From Chitinibacter tainanensis DSM 15459 (GTDB lineage: Bacteria; Pseudomonadota; Gammaproteobacteria; Burkholderiales; Chitinibacteraceae), in the NCBI RefSeq assembly GCF_000429785.1, contig NZ_AUCN01000018.1, positions 214,936-278,935 of the forward strand: a stretch of 64,000 bases of DNA, in the 5' to 3' direction. Below, piece after piece: positions 34,356 through 43,313 of this stretch. The notes beneath the pieces were generated by a model, which saw only the letters and a program-made list of their open reading frames with translations, was not told the DNA's origin and did no database searches. The position numbers were made by a program, and so were the translations under genes. The first letter of the stretch is position 1, and every line of letters starts with the position of its first letter.

Positions 34356-34892
34356 TTACTCCTTCTTGCGAAAGAACAGCGTGACCTCACCAAGCTCGAT
34401 GCCAAACTTGGACATGCTGGCCCGGTTGATCATGGTTTTCTCGTCAATCAGAAACATCCAGTCATCAAACTGCATGTGATAGGTTTTGCCATCGACCGGC
34501 AGGCGCAGCGTATAGCGCCAATTGAGGGCATTGCCGGCCACCTCGCCCAGCGCTTCGCCTTCCACATCGGCGGCTGTGCCGCGCCAACGGCCATCGCTGC
34601 CTTGCCGCAAAGTCCACACCCGCTGCTGCGTGCTGCCATCGTCGTACACAAAGCGCTCATCCAGCACCAGCGCGCCTTGCTGATAGGTGCCGGTAATGTC
34701 GACTTTAAAGCGCTTCACCACTTTGCCGCCGCGTTGCTGAAACATGCCCCAGGCCTCAGTCTGGCCACTGAAATAGCGCACCAGATCCAGCTCGGGCTTA
34801 GCCGCCTGATATTCGTGCACCTTGGGTGCCGCGCAGGCAGTCAGCAGGCCGCAAACACCCGCTAGTAGCGTGGCGGTAATCGATTTACGCAT
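34356..34892 (-). CDS. DUF3833 lipoprotein
   Basis: 178 residues. N-terminal lipoprotein signal ends LLTAC, so the mature protein begins with lipidated C20. The body shows the DUF3833 pattern: LDLVRYFSGQTEAWGMFQQRGGKVVKRFKVDITG, LDERFVYDDGSTQQRVWTL, and WMFLIDEKTMINRASMSKFGIELGEVTLFFRK. Beta-rich, lipocalin-like character is suspected. It is likely periplasmic and outer- or inner-membrane anchored. Overlaps the MFS gene by eight bases. Function unknown, but it travels with cfa clusters. Confidence 0.85.
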   Translation of the reverse strand: MRKSITATLLAGVCGLLTACAAPKVHEYQAAKPELDLVRYFSGQTEAWGMFQQRGGKVVKRFKVDITGTYQQGALVLDERFVYDDGSTQQRVWTLRQGSDGRWRGTAADVEGEALGEVAGNALNWRYTLRLPVDGKTYHMQFDDWMFLIDEKTMINRASMSKFGIELGEVTLFFRKKE

Positions 34893-36285
34893 GATGAGAC
34901 TCCAGACGTTCAGGCGCAGGATAGCGCCGCAATAAGCACAGGGCTGCTAGCTTGAATAGGCATGGCAAACCGGCGTAAACCCAAGCCAGCGCCGGCCCCG
35001 CTGGCTGGCCGGGCTGATAATCCAAGAGCGCTAGCAGCGGCAGCGCCAAACCTGAAACCGCCAGCGCCAGCTTGCCTAGCAAAGTCCACAGCCCAAAGTA
35101 GCCAGCGGCCGCCTCGCCGGGCCGAATGCAGCCGGCCAGTAATACCGGTGGCAAAGCCAGATCGGCGCCCAGCGCCAAGCCCGCCAAAATGCAGATCAGT
35201 AAATACGCTTGGGTATCCCCGGCGCCCAACAGGCTGGCACCGCAAAATGCGAGCAAAGCCAGCAACATGCCCAAGCGCCAGGTGCACAGCGTGCCCAACC
35301 GGGCCGCGAGGCGCACCCACAGCGGCAGGCCAATTGCGGCAGCCAGAAAATACGCGCCCAGAAACAGCCCAATCTGCGCGCCAGCCTGCAGCCGGTCTTG
35401 AATGAAAAACGGTGCCAAGGTAGCGGGTATGGCTACCGATACGGCGTTAATCCAATACGGCCAGCACAGGCCCACAAAAGCACGATTGCCCCGCCATTGC
35501 TGCCAGCTTTCACGCCAGCTGGGCTGAGTAACCGCCGCCCGCTGCCACACCGGCGCCCAGCGCTGCAGTAGCCCTACCCCTAGCAGCAGGGCCAACACAA
35601 AAAAGCCGCAATACCACCACAGGCCATTGCTGCGTTCCGCCGCCGGCTGCGCCAGCCAGTACGCCGGCACTACGCTCGCCACCACCACGCCAGCCAGGCC
35701 TAGCCCTTCGCGCCAACCCGCCGCCCCGAGCAAGAGCCCACCCGCCGCCGGTGCGGCTGTGCCAATATTCTGTGACTTGTCGCTATTTTCTGCCGCGCTT
35801 GCTGCCGTAGGCTGGGCCTCGGGCGTGGGCGAATTACTACTTGCCGTCAGCCGCGCCCCCCAGGCTAGGTAGGCAATATTGAGCATACTGTGGGCGGTAT
35901 AGGCCAGCACCAGCATCACCCCAAGCCATAGCAGCAGATACCCCCCTTTTACTGGCGGCAACCATAAACCACTAAAACCCAGCGCCAGCAAAATGGCGCC
36001 CAGCCAAAACCAGCGCCGCAAACCTGCACCCTGCAAGCGATCAATCCAGCGCCCCAACCACGGGTCTTGCACGGTATCGACCAACCGCGCCAAAAACAGC
36101 ACCCAGCCCGTACCCGCCAAAGCCAAGCCCAACTGCGTGCTGTAATAGGCCGGAATCTGCACATACACCGGCAAGGCGGCCATCGCCAATGGCAAGCCCA
36201 GTGCCCCATACGCGGCTAAAGCCAGCCAGGATTGGCCGCCCGCTGGGCCAGCAGCCTGCGCTGGCGCGGTGCGCTCGGCAGTCAT
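34885..36285 (-). CDS. MFS transporter (GPH/sugar-cation symporter-like)
   Basis: 466 residues with about 12 hydrophobic segments. The GPH family pattern is seen in FLARLVDTVQDPWLGRWIDR (helix 2-3 loop with conserved D-P-x-x-G) and SMLNIAYLAWGARL (the YxxxGAxL block). A low-complexity, Ser/Ala-rich insertion occurs near residues 150-175. Although related to melibiose carriers, members in Cfa clusters probably move something else, possibly a lipid precursor. Linked by ATGA overlap to the upstream chalcone-isomerase-like gene. Confidence 0.8.
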   Translation of the reverse strand: MTAERTAPAQAAGPAGGQSWLALAAYGALGLPLAMAALPVYVQIPAYYSTQLGLALAGTGWVLFLARLVDTVQDPWLGRWIDRLQGAGLRRWFWLGAILLALGFSGLWLPPVKGGYLLLWLGVMLVLAYTAHSMLNIAYLAWGARLTASSNSPTPEAQPTAASAAENSDKSQNIGTAAPAAGGLLLGAAGWREGLGLAGVVVASVVPAYWLAQPAAERSNGLWWYCGFFVLALLLGVGLLQRWAPVWQRAAVTQPSWRESWQQWRGNRAFVGLCWPYWINAVSVAIPATLAPFFIQDRLQAGAQIGLFLGAYFLAAAIGLPLWVRLAARLGTLCTWRLGMLLALLAFCGASLLGAGDTQAYLLICILAGLALGADLALPPVLLAGCIRPGEAAAGYFGLWTLLGKLALAVSGLALPLLALLDYQPGQPAGPALAWVYAGLPCLFKLAALCLLRRYPAPERLESHHA

Positions 36286-36851
36286 GGCGCCGCCCCCAGC
36301 AGTTTGGCGCGCAAGCCCTGATCTTTGGTCCGCGGATCAAGCCAGATGGCAAAAAAAGCCTCGGCAAATTGCGGATCGCGAATCTCGGCCAGCTGGCGCT
36401 CGGCACTGTAAAACGTGCAGCCCACACCGGGACGGAACACCCCGATCAGCTGCTGGCCGGGCTCGACATCGGTAAATGCCCGCTGCATCAGCCCTTCCCA
36501 GCGCTGGCGGGTGGCCTCGTCATAGCGCGGGCCCAGCAAGCGGGCGATTTCATCACTGCTGGTGCTGACAAACTGGGCGCGACTAATGCTGCGGTGATAG
36601 GTGAGCTCGAGCGCGAACGGCACGCCGCTGGCCCAGGCCGCCGGCAAACGCGGGCTTTCGCTCCACAGCCGGGCGGTGTAAATGCGCAGCCCCAGCCAGC
36701 GCAAATCGCCACTGCCCACCACTTTGGCCTGCGGCAAATCGGCGCGCCAAACATTCGCCAAGGCAGGTATCGGCTGCCAGCCAAATCCCCAGAAGGCCAT
36801 GATGGCAATACCCCGGGCGAGTTTACTTTTGCAAACAGAATTGAACGACAT
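36282..36851 (-). CDS. chalcone isomerase-like exported protein
   Basis: 189 residues. Signal peptide: positively charged MSFNSVCKSKLARG followed by IAIMAFWGFG and cleavage after ALA near residue 31. The mature part fits the bacterial chalcone-isomerase-like family: VVGSGDLRWLGLRIYTARLW, ALELTYHRSISRAQFVSTSSDEI and RVGVGCTFYS-like FRPGVGCTFYSAERQLAEIRDPQFAEAFFAIWLDP. These probably bind fatty-acid-like ligands rather than isomerise flavonoids. ATG 36851 follows GAGGGG, and the gene overlaps the end of cfa by 29 bases. Confidence 0.85.
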   Translation of the reverse strand: MSFNSVCKSKLARGIAIMAFWGFGWQPIPALANVWRADLPQAKVVGSGDLRWLGLRIYTARLWSESPRLPAAWASGVPFALELTYHRSISRAQFVSTSSDEIARLLGPRYDEATRQRWEGLMQRAFTDVEPGQQLIGVFRPGVGCTFYSAERQLAEIRDPQFAEAFFAIWLDPRTKDQGLRAKLLGAAP

Positions 36852-38040
36852 CGGTGCGCCCCTCGTCGAAACCCGCTTCGCAATAGCACAGGTACAGCCG
36901 CCAGATGCGGATAAACGCCTCGTCAAAGCCTTGCCCACGCACGGCCTCGAGCGCAGCTTCAAAGCCCTGCCGCCAGCGGCGCAGGGTTTCGGCATAATCA
37001 GGGCCAAAACGATATTGCTCTGCGGTGCTAAGGCCAGCTTTAGCCGCTTGGGCCACAAAACCGCTCGGGCTTGGCAACATACCGCCGGGGAAAATGTATT
37101 GCTGGATAAAATCGGTACCGCTGCGATAGCGCTCGAAATAGGCTTCGTCGATGGTGATGGACTGCACCAACGCTTTGCCCCCCGGTTTCAAGCGCTCGGC
37201 CACGGTGCTGAAATAACGGGGCCAATAGGCTTCGCCCACCGCCTCGAACATCTCGATCGACACAATCGCATCGTATTCACCCGTGAGATCGCGGTAATCG
37301 CAGATTTCCAGCGCCACCAGATCATTGAGCCGCGCGGCATCGATGCGGGCCTGCGCCACAGCCAGCTGTGAGGGCGAAATGGTGATGCCATGTACGGCAA
37401 TGCCTTGTCGGCCGGCTTGCTCGGCAAAGCCGCCCCAGCCGCAGCCGATTTCCAGCACCCGATCGCCGGCTTTTAGGCCCAGCACATCGATAATGCGCTG
37501 ATATTTCGCCACCTGCGCCGCCTGCAGGCTTTGCTGCAGGTCGCCGGCAAACACCGCGCTGGAATAAGTCCAACTCGGGTCCAGCCACAAGCGGTAAAAA
37601 TCATTGCCGATGTCGTAATGGGCATGAATGTTTTTCTGGCTCCCGCGGCGAGTGTTGGCGCGCAGCAGGTGTTTGAGGCGATACCACAGCTTGCCCAGCC
37701 AGCCGCCAAACAGCATTTGCTCCAGCACCGCCTCGTTGCGGATCGCCAGCCGCAGCAGCGAAGTCAGATCGGGGCTATCAATCCAGCCAGCCTGATAGCT
37801 TTCGGCAAAACCAATATCGCCAGCCTGTAAAATCCGCTGGCAGGCGCGCCAATCGCTAATCTGCAAAAACGCACTGGGCGGCTCATGCAGATTACCGAAA
37901 GTCAGGTAATCACCCTCCGGGGTTTGCAGCTGCAAATGGCCCTGCTGCAAGCGGCCCAGCAGCGATAAAAACACCCGCGCGGCCGCCGGCAAGGCAGCAC
38001 TGCGCTGGGCAGTTGAGGCGAGAGTTCGGGTTTGGCTCAT
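36823..38040 (-). CDS. cyclopropane-fatty-acyl-phospholipid synthase family methyltransferase
   Basis: 405 residues from the ATG that overlaps the DUF1365 stop. The typical Cfa layout is present: N-terminal lipid-binding part (YLTFGNLHEPPSAFLQI), HAHYDIGNDFYRLWLDPSWTYSSAVF, motif I VLEIGCGWGGFAEQA, LVQSITIDEAYFERYRSGTDFIQQYIFPGGMLPS and the catalytic ISPSQLAVAQ region. It transfers a methyl/methylene from SAM to unsaturated acyl chains in phospholipids. In DUF1365/FAD-associated clusters the products may be unusual (for example methylated or furan fatty acids), so I leave the symbol empty. Confidence 0.92.
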   Translation of the reverse strand: MSQTRTLASTAQRSAALPAAARVFLSLLGRLQQGHLQLQTPEGDYLTFGNLHEPPSAFLQISDWRACQRILQAGDIGFAESYQAGWIDSPDLTSLLRLAIRNEAVLEQMLFGGWLGKLWYRLKHLLRANTRRGSQKNIHAHYDIGNDFYRLWLDPSWTYSSAVFAGDLQQSLQAAQVAKYQRIIDVLGLKAGDRVLEIGCGWGGFAEQAGRQGIAVHGITISPSQLAVAQARIDAARLNDLVALEICDYRDLTGEYDAIVSIEMFEAVGEAYWPRYFSTVAERLKPGGKALVQSITIDEAYFERYRSGTDFIQQYIFPGGMLPSPSGFVAQAAKAGLSTAEQYRFGPDYAETLRRWRQGFEAALEAVRGQGFDEAFIRIWRLYLCYCEAGFDEGRTDVVQFCLQK

Positions 38041-38843
38041 GCTTGTGTCTCCTGCTCGATCACGGCCGGCAAGGGGGCGCCTTGCACGCTCAGCGCCGGC
38101 ACAGGGCTGGCCGGCTGCCGGTAAAACGGCACTTTTTTCCACCATAATTTGAGGGCTTGCCAATGAATACGGCCAATCACGCCCAGCGTAAGCAAGGGCT
38201 GGGCCAGCAGAGCCTGCGCCAGATTGCCTGCGCTCAGCGGCTGGCGATGGCCGCCAATCGCGGTTTTCAGCAGCAAGCCGTGTTCATCGTGATAATCAAT
38301 CGCCATCAGGCTGGTCTGCGCGGTTTCGCGCACTCTGAATTCGTAATGGCCAGTCACCGCGCAAAACGGCGATACATGCATTAATTTACGGGCATAAAGC
38401 GGGGTATCGGCCCCAATCGCCTGACCATCTTGGCCTAGCAGGAGATACCTATGGGTATCACCAAAGGTATTGTTCACCTCAGCCAACACCGCCACCAGCG
38501 CGCCGCTGCGGTCATGGCAATACCAGAAGCTCACCGGGTTAAACACAAACCCCAGCACGCGGGGGAAAGTTTGCAGCCAGATTTCGCCATCGGCGCTGAT
38601 CTGCTGCGCAGCCAGTAATTGCCGCGCCCAGTGCGCCAGATCGCTGCCATCGCGCGGACCGTAGTCACGGGTGCGCAGGCACACCGGCCGCCAGCGATCG
38701 ATACCCAGCCAGGCATTGCCGGCGTCGCTGAGCCGATCAAGATTCAGGCGCAGGCAAAACACCGGATACACAAAGCGATTGCGACTGGGGCGCAGGCGAT
38801 CATGCATCACCTGCCCGCGCAGCAAATAGGCCGCGGGCTGCAT
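38037..38843 (-). CDS. DUF1365 family protein
   Basis: 268 residues with the DUF1365 signature: LLRGQVMHDRLRPSRNRFVYPVFCLRLNLD at the start, VFNPVSFWYCHDRSGALVAVLAEVNNTFGDTHRYLL in the middle and KLMHVSPFCAVTGHYEFRV. The family is almost always beside Cfa and an FAD oxidoreductase and is thought to act on acyl lipids, but no activity is assigned. Start codon overlaps the stop of the FAD gene (TAATG), and its own stop overlaps cfa (ATGA). Confidence 0.93.
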   Translation of the reverse strand: MQPAAYLLRGQVMHDRLRPSRNRFVYPVFCLRLNLDRLSDAGNAWLGIDRWRPVCLRTRDYGPRDGSDLAHWARQLLAAQQISADGEIWLQTFPRVLGFVFNPVSFWYCHDRSGALVAVLAEVNNTFGDTHRYLLLGQDGQAIGADTPLYARKLMHVSPFCAVTGHYEFRVRETAQTSLMAIDYHDEHGLLLKTAIGGHRQPLSAGNLAQALLAQPLLTLGVIGRIHWQALKLWWKKVPFYRQPASPVPALSVQGAPLPAVIEQETQA

Positions 38844-40123
38844 TAGCTTAACCTCGCCCAGTCGGGCGCTAGGCTAAAATCGGCTACCACGCGCAGCGCC
38901 GATTTCAAGCCGTCTTCGTGAAAACCATAGCCGGTCCAGGCGCCGGCAAACCAGGCCCGATCCTGCCCCTGAATGGTGGCGAGCGCTTGCTGGGCATTGA
39001 TTGCCGCTTGGTCAAACACCGGATGCTCGTACTCAAAGCGCGCTATCGTGTGCTCGGGTGCCGGCGCGCTGAACGGATTGAGCGTCACCACCACCGCCTG
39101 CTGGCATGGTAGGCGCTGCAGTTGATTCAAGAGATAGCTCACGCACACCGGGCGCTCATCGCCCACTTGCGCGCCACCGAGGTAATTCCACGCCGACCAG
39201 ACTTTTTGCCGCCGCGGCAGCTGGCGCACATCGGTGTGCAAATACGCGATATTGGGCTGATAGCGCACGGCGCTAAGCACCGCGCGCTCGGTCGGGCTGG
39301 CATCGGCCAGCATGGCCAGCGTTTGTGGCGCATGCGTGGCAAACACCACCGCATCAAAATATTCAGTACCGGCGGCGCTGGTGATGGCCACGCCATCGGG
39401 CGTCCGCTGCACTTGGCTCACCGGGCTATTGAGCCGCACATCGCTTAAGGTGTTGGCGATTTTGCGTACATATTCGCGCCCGCCGCCGGCCACGGTGAAC
39501 CACTGCGGGCGGTTATTCACTTGCAGTAGCGCATGGTTAAGACAAAAGCGCAGGAACGTTGCCGCAGGGAAAGTCAGAATGTCGTTGGGCGAACTCGACC
39601 AGATGGCCGCCGCCATCGGCAGCAAATACTGATCACGAAACGCCACCCCGTAGCCATCTAGCTGCAAAAGTTCGCCTAAATTCAGCCCTTCTTGGCTGGC
39701 GCGTTGCAGATTATCCACCGCGGCCGCATTAAAGCGCAGAATGTCGCGCAACATACCCAAAAAGCTTGGTTTGAGTAGATTGCTACGCTGGGCAAACACG
39801 GTATCGAGATTGGTGCCCGCCCATTCCAGCGCGCCATCGTTCAGCGACACGCCAAACGACATATCGGTGGCGTAATGCTCGACGTTTAGCTCGGCAAACA
39901 GCGCCAAGAGATTGGGGTAAGTACGCTCGTTGAAGACCAGAAAACCGGTATCGACTGGAAAAGTGTGGCCTTCTAGCGTCACTTCCACCGTGTTGGTATG
40001 GCCGCCCAGATAGTGGCCGGCCTCAAAAAGGGTGACCTGATGTTCACGTTGCAGGAAGTAGGCACTGGCCAGACCGCTGATGCCGGCCCCGATCACTGCA
40101 ATTTTTTGTGGCTGATTGGCCAT
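38843..40123 (-). CDS. FAD-dependent oxidoreductase of the Cfa/DUF1365 cluster
   Basis: 426 residues. Rossmann motif KIAVIGAGISGLASAYFL with E36 binding ribose (LFEAGHYLGGHTNTVEV) typical of the amine oxidase/phytoene desaturase superfamily. Other conserved points are DTGFLVFNERTYPNLLALF, the NDILTFPAATFLRFCLNH region, and the C-terminal FAGAWTGYGFHEDGLKSAL. Homologues sit beside DUF1365 and Cfa and are likely to oxidise or desaturate fatty acyl chains. First gene of the operon, with a TetR gene divergent across a 105-base gap. Confidence 0.9.
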   Translation of the reverse strand: MANQPQKIAVIGAGISGLASAYFLQREHQVTLFEAGHYLGGHTNTVEVTLEGHTFPVDTGFLVFNERTYPNLLALFAELNVEHYATDMSFGVSLNDGALEWAGTNLDTVFAQRSNLLKPSFLGMLRDILRFNAAAVDNLQRASQEGLNLGELLQLDGYGVAFRDQYLLPMAAAIWSSSPNDILTFPAATFLRFCLNHALLQVNNRPQWFTVAGGGREYVRKIANTLSDVRLNSPVSQVQRTPDGVAITSAAGTEYFDAVVFATHAPQTLAMLADASPTERAVLSAVRYQPNIAYLHTDVRQLPRRQKVWSAWNYLGGAQVGDERPVCVSYLLNQLQRLPCQQAVVVTLNPFSAPAPEHTIARFEYEHPVFDQAAINAQQALATIQGQDRAWFAGAWTGYGFHEDGLKSALRVVADFSLAPDWARLS

Positions 40124-40205
40124 GATTCACACCGTTTATCGTTTTGCGGGATGTAAAAATGCGCTTGCTGGTGATAACATTACTACCAGTTCGAAATAAA
40201 ATCTA

Positions 40206-40216
40206 CTACTCAGTAG
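40206..40216. promoter_or_regulatory. candidate TetR operator in divergent region
   Basis: CTACTCAGTAG, a palindrome with 5-bp arms around one central base, 12 bases before the TetR ATG and in the promoter gap shared with the FAD operon. A second partial copy (TTACTACCAG) is at 40180-40189. Autoregulation and control of the operon are inferred. Confidence 0.5.
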
Positions 40217-40228
40217 CAAAATACACAG

Positions 40229-40852
40229 ATGAGTATCCTCAGCAAACTCAGTTTTAAAGATCAAGCCTTCAAATTGCGCGAAAACGCGATCCTGGATGCG
40301 ACCACCGACATCCTGAAAGACAAAGGCTATGACCTGATGACGATGGACGATGTGGCCAATGCGGTCGGCATCTCCAAGCCCAGCCTGTATAAGCACTTCA
40401 AATCCAAAGAAGAGCTGATTGGCGAGGCCATGATCCGCCTGATTGATGGCGCCATCGATTTTCTCGATCAGCTGGATCGTAATCTCAGCCCCATCGAGCA
40501 GATCAGCGCCATGCTGGAATGGGCACTGCGGGTGCGGCTGGAAGGCGGCATGCCCTTCCTGCCCAGCACCAGCGCCCATGTGCGCGATATGCTCACCCGT
40601 AATTTGAAATACGTGGCGCGCATCCTGAAGCTCAATCACCAGCTGGAAAAACTGGTGAGCAAGGCGCAAAAAGCCGGCGACCTGAACCCCGACCTGCCCA
40701 GCGACGTGATTTTGTTTAGCTACTACTCACGCACGTGTGACCCAGCGGTGGAATTTTTGCAGCGCTACAGCAAGCTCGATAACGAAGCCATCATCCAGCA
40801 TATGCTCAAAGTATGTTTTGCTGGCCTCGGCGGCCCCAACCACGCCTATTAA
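40229..40852 (+). CDS. TetR/AcrR family transcriptional regulator
   Basis: 207 residues. The N-terminal HTH (about 16-65) is canonical: LRENAILDATTDILKDKGYDLMTMDDVANAVGISKPSLYKHFKSKEELIGEAMI. The ligand-binding C-terminal domain is all-helical and unique. Divergent from the eight-gene lipid operon and separated by a short gap holding an operator-like palindrome, so it most likely represses that operon, with an acyl or oxidised-lipid effector as a possibility. Confidence 0.92.
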   Translation: MSILSKLSFKDQAFKLRENAILDATTDILKDKGYDLMTMDDVANAVGISKPSLYKHFKSKEELIGEAMIRLIDGAIDFLDQLDRNLSPIEQISAMLEWALRVRLEGGMPFLPSTSAHVRDMLTRNLKYVARILKLNHQLEKLVSKAQKAGDLNPDLPSDVILFSYYSRTCDPAVEFLQRYSKLDNEAIIQHMLKVCFAGLGGPNHAY

Positions 40853-40892
40853 AGCCCCAGCTCACGGCCGGCGCGGCGAGTGCGCAAATTAA

Positions 40893-40921
40893 TTGTTCAG
40901 ACAGGTTAGAACGGTTATAAA
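40893..40921 (+). promoter_or_regulatory. candidate sigma-70 promoter of the adenylate cyclase operon
   Basis: TTGTTC (40893-40898) and TATAAA (40916-40921) are 17 bases apart. Good -10, weak -35. Expected start near 40928, 20 bases before the ATG. Confidence 0.45.
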
Positions 40922-40947
40922 GCGCTTAGCGAACTCTGGAACCCGCC

Positions 40948-42795
40948 ATGCTGCGCCGCCTGTCGTTTTTCTCTCTGTTTTTTCTGCTTGCCGCCCTGTT
41001 GGTCACCGATCTGGCCGGGCTGCAACTCACGCGCCGGCTGGATTGGCAGCTGGGCGACTGGCTGCTGCGCCAGCATAGCGCCACCCGCGCGGCCAACAGC
41101 GACGTGGTGATTGTCGACATCGACCAGAAAAGCCTGGAAGAGATGAACGAAGTGGCCGGCAAATGGCCATGGCCGCGCTCGGTGCACGCCGAGCTGATCG
41201 ACTATCTGGCGGCGCAACAGCCAGCCGCGATTGTGTTCGACATTATGTTCAATGAGCCGGACACGTTTGGCACCGAATCCGATGCGCTTTTACGCGATAC
41301 CGCCAGCCAGTATCCCAATCTATACTTTGCCCAGACTCGGCTAGAAGATGGTACCCCCCAGCTGTTAGCCAAACTGCCTGCCAGCGTGGGCCTGCGCCGC
41401 ACGGCCCAGGCCGCCAGCGATGCTGCTGCCGTTTTACTGCTACCCACGGTGCTGGCGCCCGAGGCTTGGCGCGGCGGGCTGATTAATTTTTCCGCCGATG
41501 AGGATGGCATTGGCCGACATTATCTGTTTTATGACGCGGTGGCTGGCTGGCAGCTGCCATCGCTCCCCTATCGGCTGGCGCTTGATCAACACTGGCTGGC
41601 GCCCGAACAGCCACTGCCGACCCGCTTTCGGCTGAATTGGCAACAAGCGCATCCGCACATCAGCTACAGCAGCCTGTACCAAGCCGCCAATAGCGCCAAC
41701 AACCCACGCCCCGCCAATGAATTTCGCGGCAAGATTGTCCTGATCGGCACCGCGGCACCGGGCTTGCAGGATTTGCGCCCAACGCCACTGAGCCAAAGTT
41801 ACCCCGGGGTCGAAATATTGGCCACCGCGATCGACAATCTGCGCCATGGCGACTGGCTGCGCGATAGCCCAGGCTGGCCGCTGATTGGGGCGGGCCTTCT
41901 TATCATGGGTATATTGCTGTACGGCTTTCATAACAAGACCAATACCCTGATACTGGGTGGTGGTATGTTGGCCATCACGCTCTTTGCCATTCTGCTGAGC
42001 CGCTGGGCCTTAAGTCGGCAGCTCTATCTGCCGGTGGCCGGCCCGCTGGTGTGGAGCTGGACTTATTTCTGGTTGGCAGCCCTGATGGCGTATCTGGCGG
42101 AAAAAGCCAGCCGTGAACAGGCCATTGCGATGTTTTCGCGTTTTCTGGATTCGCGTGTGGTGGGCGAGCTGATTGCCAATGGGCAGATCAATGTGGGCCA
42201 GAAAGCCCAGTCGCGCGAAGTGAGCGTACTGTTTTCGGATATTCGTGGCTTTACCACGCTATCGGAAAGCCAATCACCCGAGTTTATGGTCGAGCTGCTC
42301 AACCGCTACTTCTCACGCCAGGTGGCGGTGATTTTCAAGCACGGCGGCACGCTGGATAAATTTATTGGCGATGCCATCATGGCTTTCTGGGGCGCGCCGG
42401 TGGATGACCCACGCCATGCCGAGCGAGCCATTGCCGCCGCGCTAGATATGTCGCGTGAGCTCGATATATTCAAGCAGGAACTGGCCGCGCAAGGCGCGCA
42501 ATTTGATGTCGAGGCCTTTGATATTGGCATCGGCATTCATACCGGCCCAGCGGTAGTGGGCTTTATCGGCGCCGATAGCCGGCTGGATTACACCGCGATT
42601 GGCGACACCGTGAATCTCGCTTCACGCATTGAAGGGCTCACCAAAGGCGTGAGCCGGATTCTGGTTTCCAATGACACACAGATCGCCTGCACGGCCAGCG
42701 GCAGTCAGGCGTATGATTTTATTAATCAGGGCACGCACAGTGTGAAGGGCCGCGAGCAAGCGGTCACCCTTTTTGAACCGCAGGTGAAAGCATGA
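40948..42795 (+). CDS. CHASE2 sensor adenylate/guanylate cyclase
   Basis: 615 residues. One N-terminal membrane helix (5-23), a periplasmic CHASE2 domain (about 30-300, with VVIVDIDQKSLEEMNEVAGKWPWPRSVHAELIDYL and FDIMFNEPD), then three membrane helices (about 308-380) and a class III cyclase domain (420-600). Metal-binding D431 (FSDIRGFT) and D475 (FIGD), K471 (LDKFIGD) and D547 (DYTAIGDTVNLASR) fit an adenylate cyclase. It makes cAMP in response to an unknown periplasmic signal. The stop overlaps the next gene by four bases. Confidence 0.92.
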   Translation: MLRRLSFFSLFFLLAALLVTDLAGLQLTRRLDWQLGDWLLRQHSATRAANSDVVIVDIDQKSLEEMNEVAGKWPWPRSVHAELIDYLAAQQPAAIVFDIMFNEPDTFGTESDALLRDTASQYPNLYFAQTRLEDGTPQLLAKLPASVGLRRTAQAASDAAAVLLLPTVLAPEAWRGGLINFSADEDGIGRHYLFYDAVAGWQLPSLPYRLALDQHWLAPEQPLPTRFRLNWQQAHPHISYSSLYQAANSANNPRPANEFRGKIVLIGTAAPGLQDLRPTPLSQSYPGVEILATAIDNLRHGDWLRDSPGWPLIGAGLLIMGILLYGFHNKTNTLILGGGMLAITLFAILLSRWALSRQLYLPVAGPLVWSWTYFWLAALMAYLAEKASREQAIAMFSRFLDSRVVGELIANGQINVGQKAQSREVSVLFSDIRGFTTLSESQSPEFMVELLNRYFSRQVAVIFKHGGTLDKFIGDAIMAFWGAPVDDPRHAERAIAAALDMSRELDIFKQELAAQGAQFDVEAFDIGIGIHTGPAVVGFIGADSRLDYTAIGDTVNLASRIEGLTKGVSRILVSNDTQIACTASGSQAYDFINQGTHSVKGREQAVTLFEPQVKA

Positions 42796-43310
42796 AAACT
42801 GTCCTTTATTCTTTATTGCTGGTTAGTGCGCTGGCCGCCGCCGAATCGGGCACGGTGATCCGCAAAACCGATTTGCGCGACAAGCCCTTTCTAGATGCCA
42901 AGGTGCTGGCCCCCGTGGCGACCGACACGCAGGTGGATATTCGCGGCCGCAAAGGCGCCTGGATGGAAGTGCGCCTGCCCAATGGCCAGCAAGGCTGGAT
43001 CAAGCTTTTGAATGTGCGTACCAGCAGCGGGCAAACAAGCTCCAGCGCCGCCCTATCCAATGTGTTGCGTACCGGCTCATCGGGTAAAACCGTCACCACC
43101 GGCGTGAAAGGCCTAACCGCCGAACAAATCAATAATGCCTCGCCCAACCCGGCCGAAGTGGACCGGATGAACGGCTATTCGGTATCTGGCAATGAAGCAA
43201 AAATCCAGGCTTTGAACTATGGTCTGAAAGCCATGGGCGTAACCCCCATCACCCCAAGTAATGGCAACAACACTGAAGAGCAGCAAAACCCGAATATGCG
43301 GAGGCGCTAA
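42792..43310 (+). CDS. exported SH3-domain protein
   Basis: 172 residues. Signal peptide MKTVLYSLLLVSALAAAESG, then a bacterial SH3b domain (VIRKTDLRDKPFLDAKVLAPVATDTQVDIRGRKGAWMEVRLPNGQQGWIKLLNVRT in two parts). The C-terminal half is low complexity, ending NNTEEQQNPNMRRR. SH3b domains bind peptidoglycan or proteins in the envelope. Coupled to the CHASE2 cyclase upstream (ATGA) and three bases from the M48 protease, so these three form an envelope-sensing operon. Confidence 0.8.
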   Translation: MKTVLYSLLLVSALAAAESGTVIRKTDLRDKPFLDAKVLAPVATDTQVDIRGRKGAWMEVRLPNGQQGWIKLLNVRTSSGQTSSSAALSNVLRTGSSGKTVTTGVKGLTAEQINNASPNPAEVDRMNGYSVSGNEAKIQALNYGLKAMGVTPITPSNGNNTEEQQNPNMRRR

Positions 43311-43313
43311 ATC

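Noticed and set aside
36189..36914. 241-codon plus-strand frame in the lipid operon
   Set aside because: It is opposite the chalcone-isomerase-like and MFS genes, which have clear family patterns and coupled starts.
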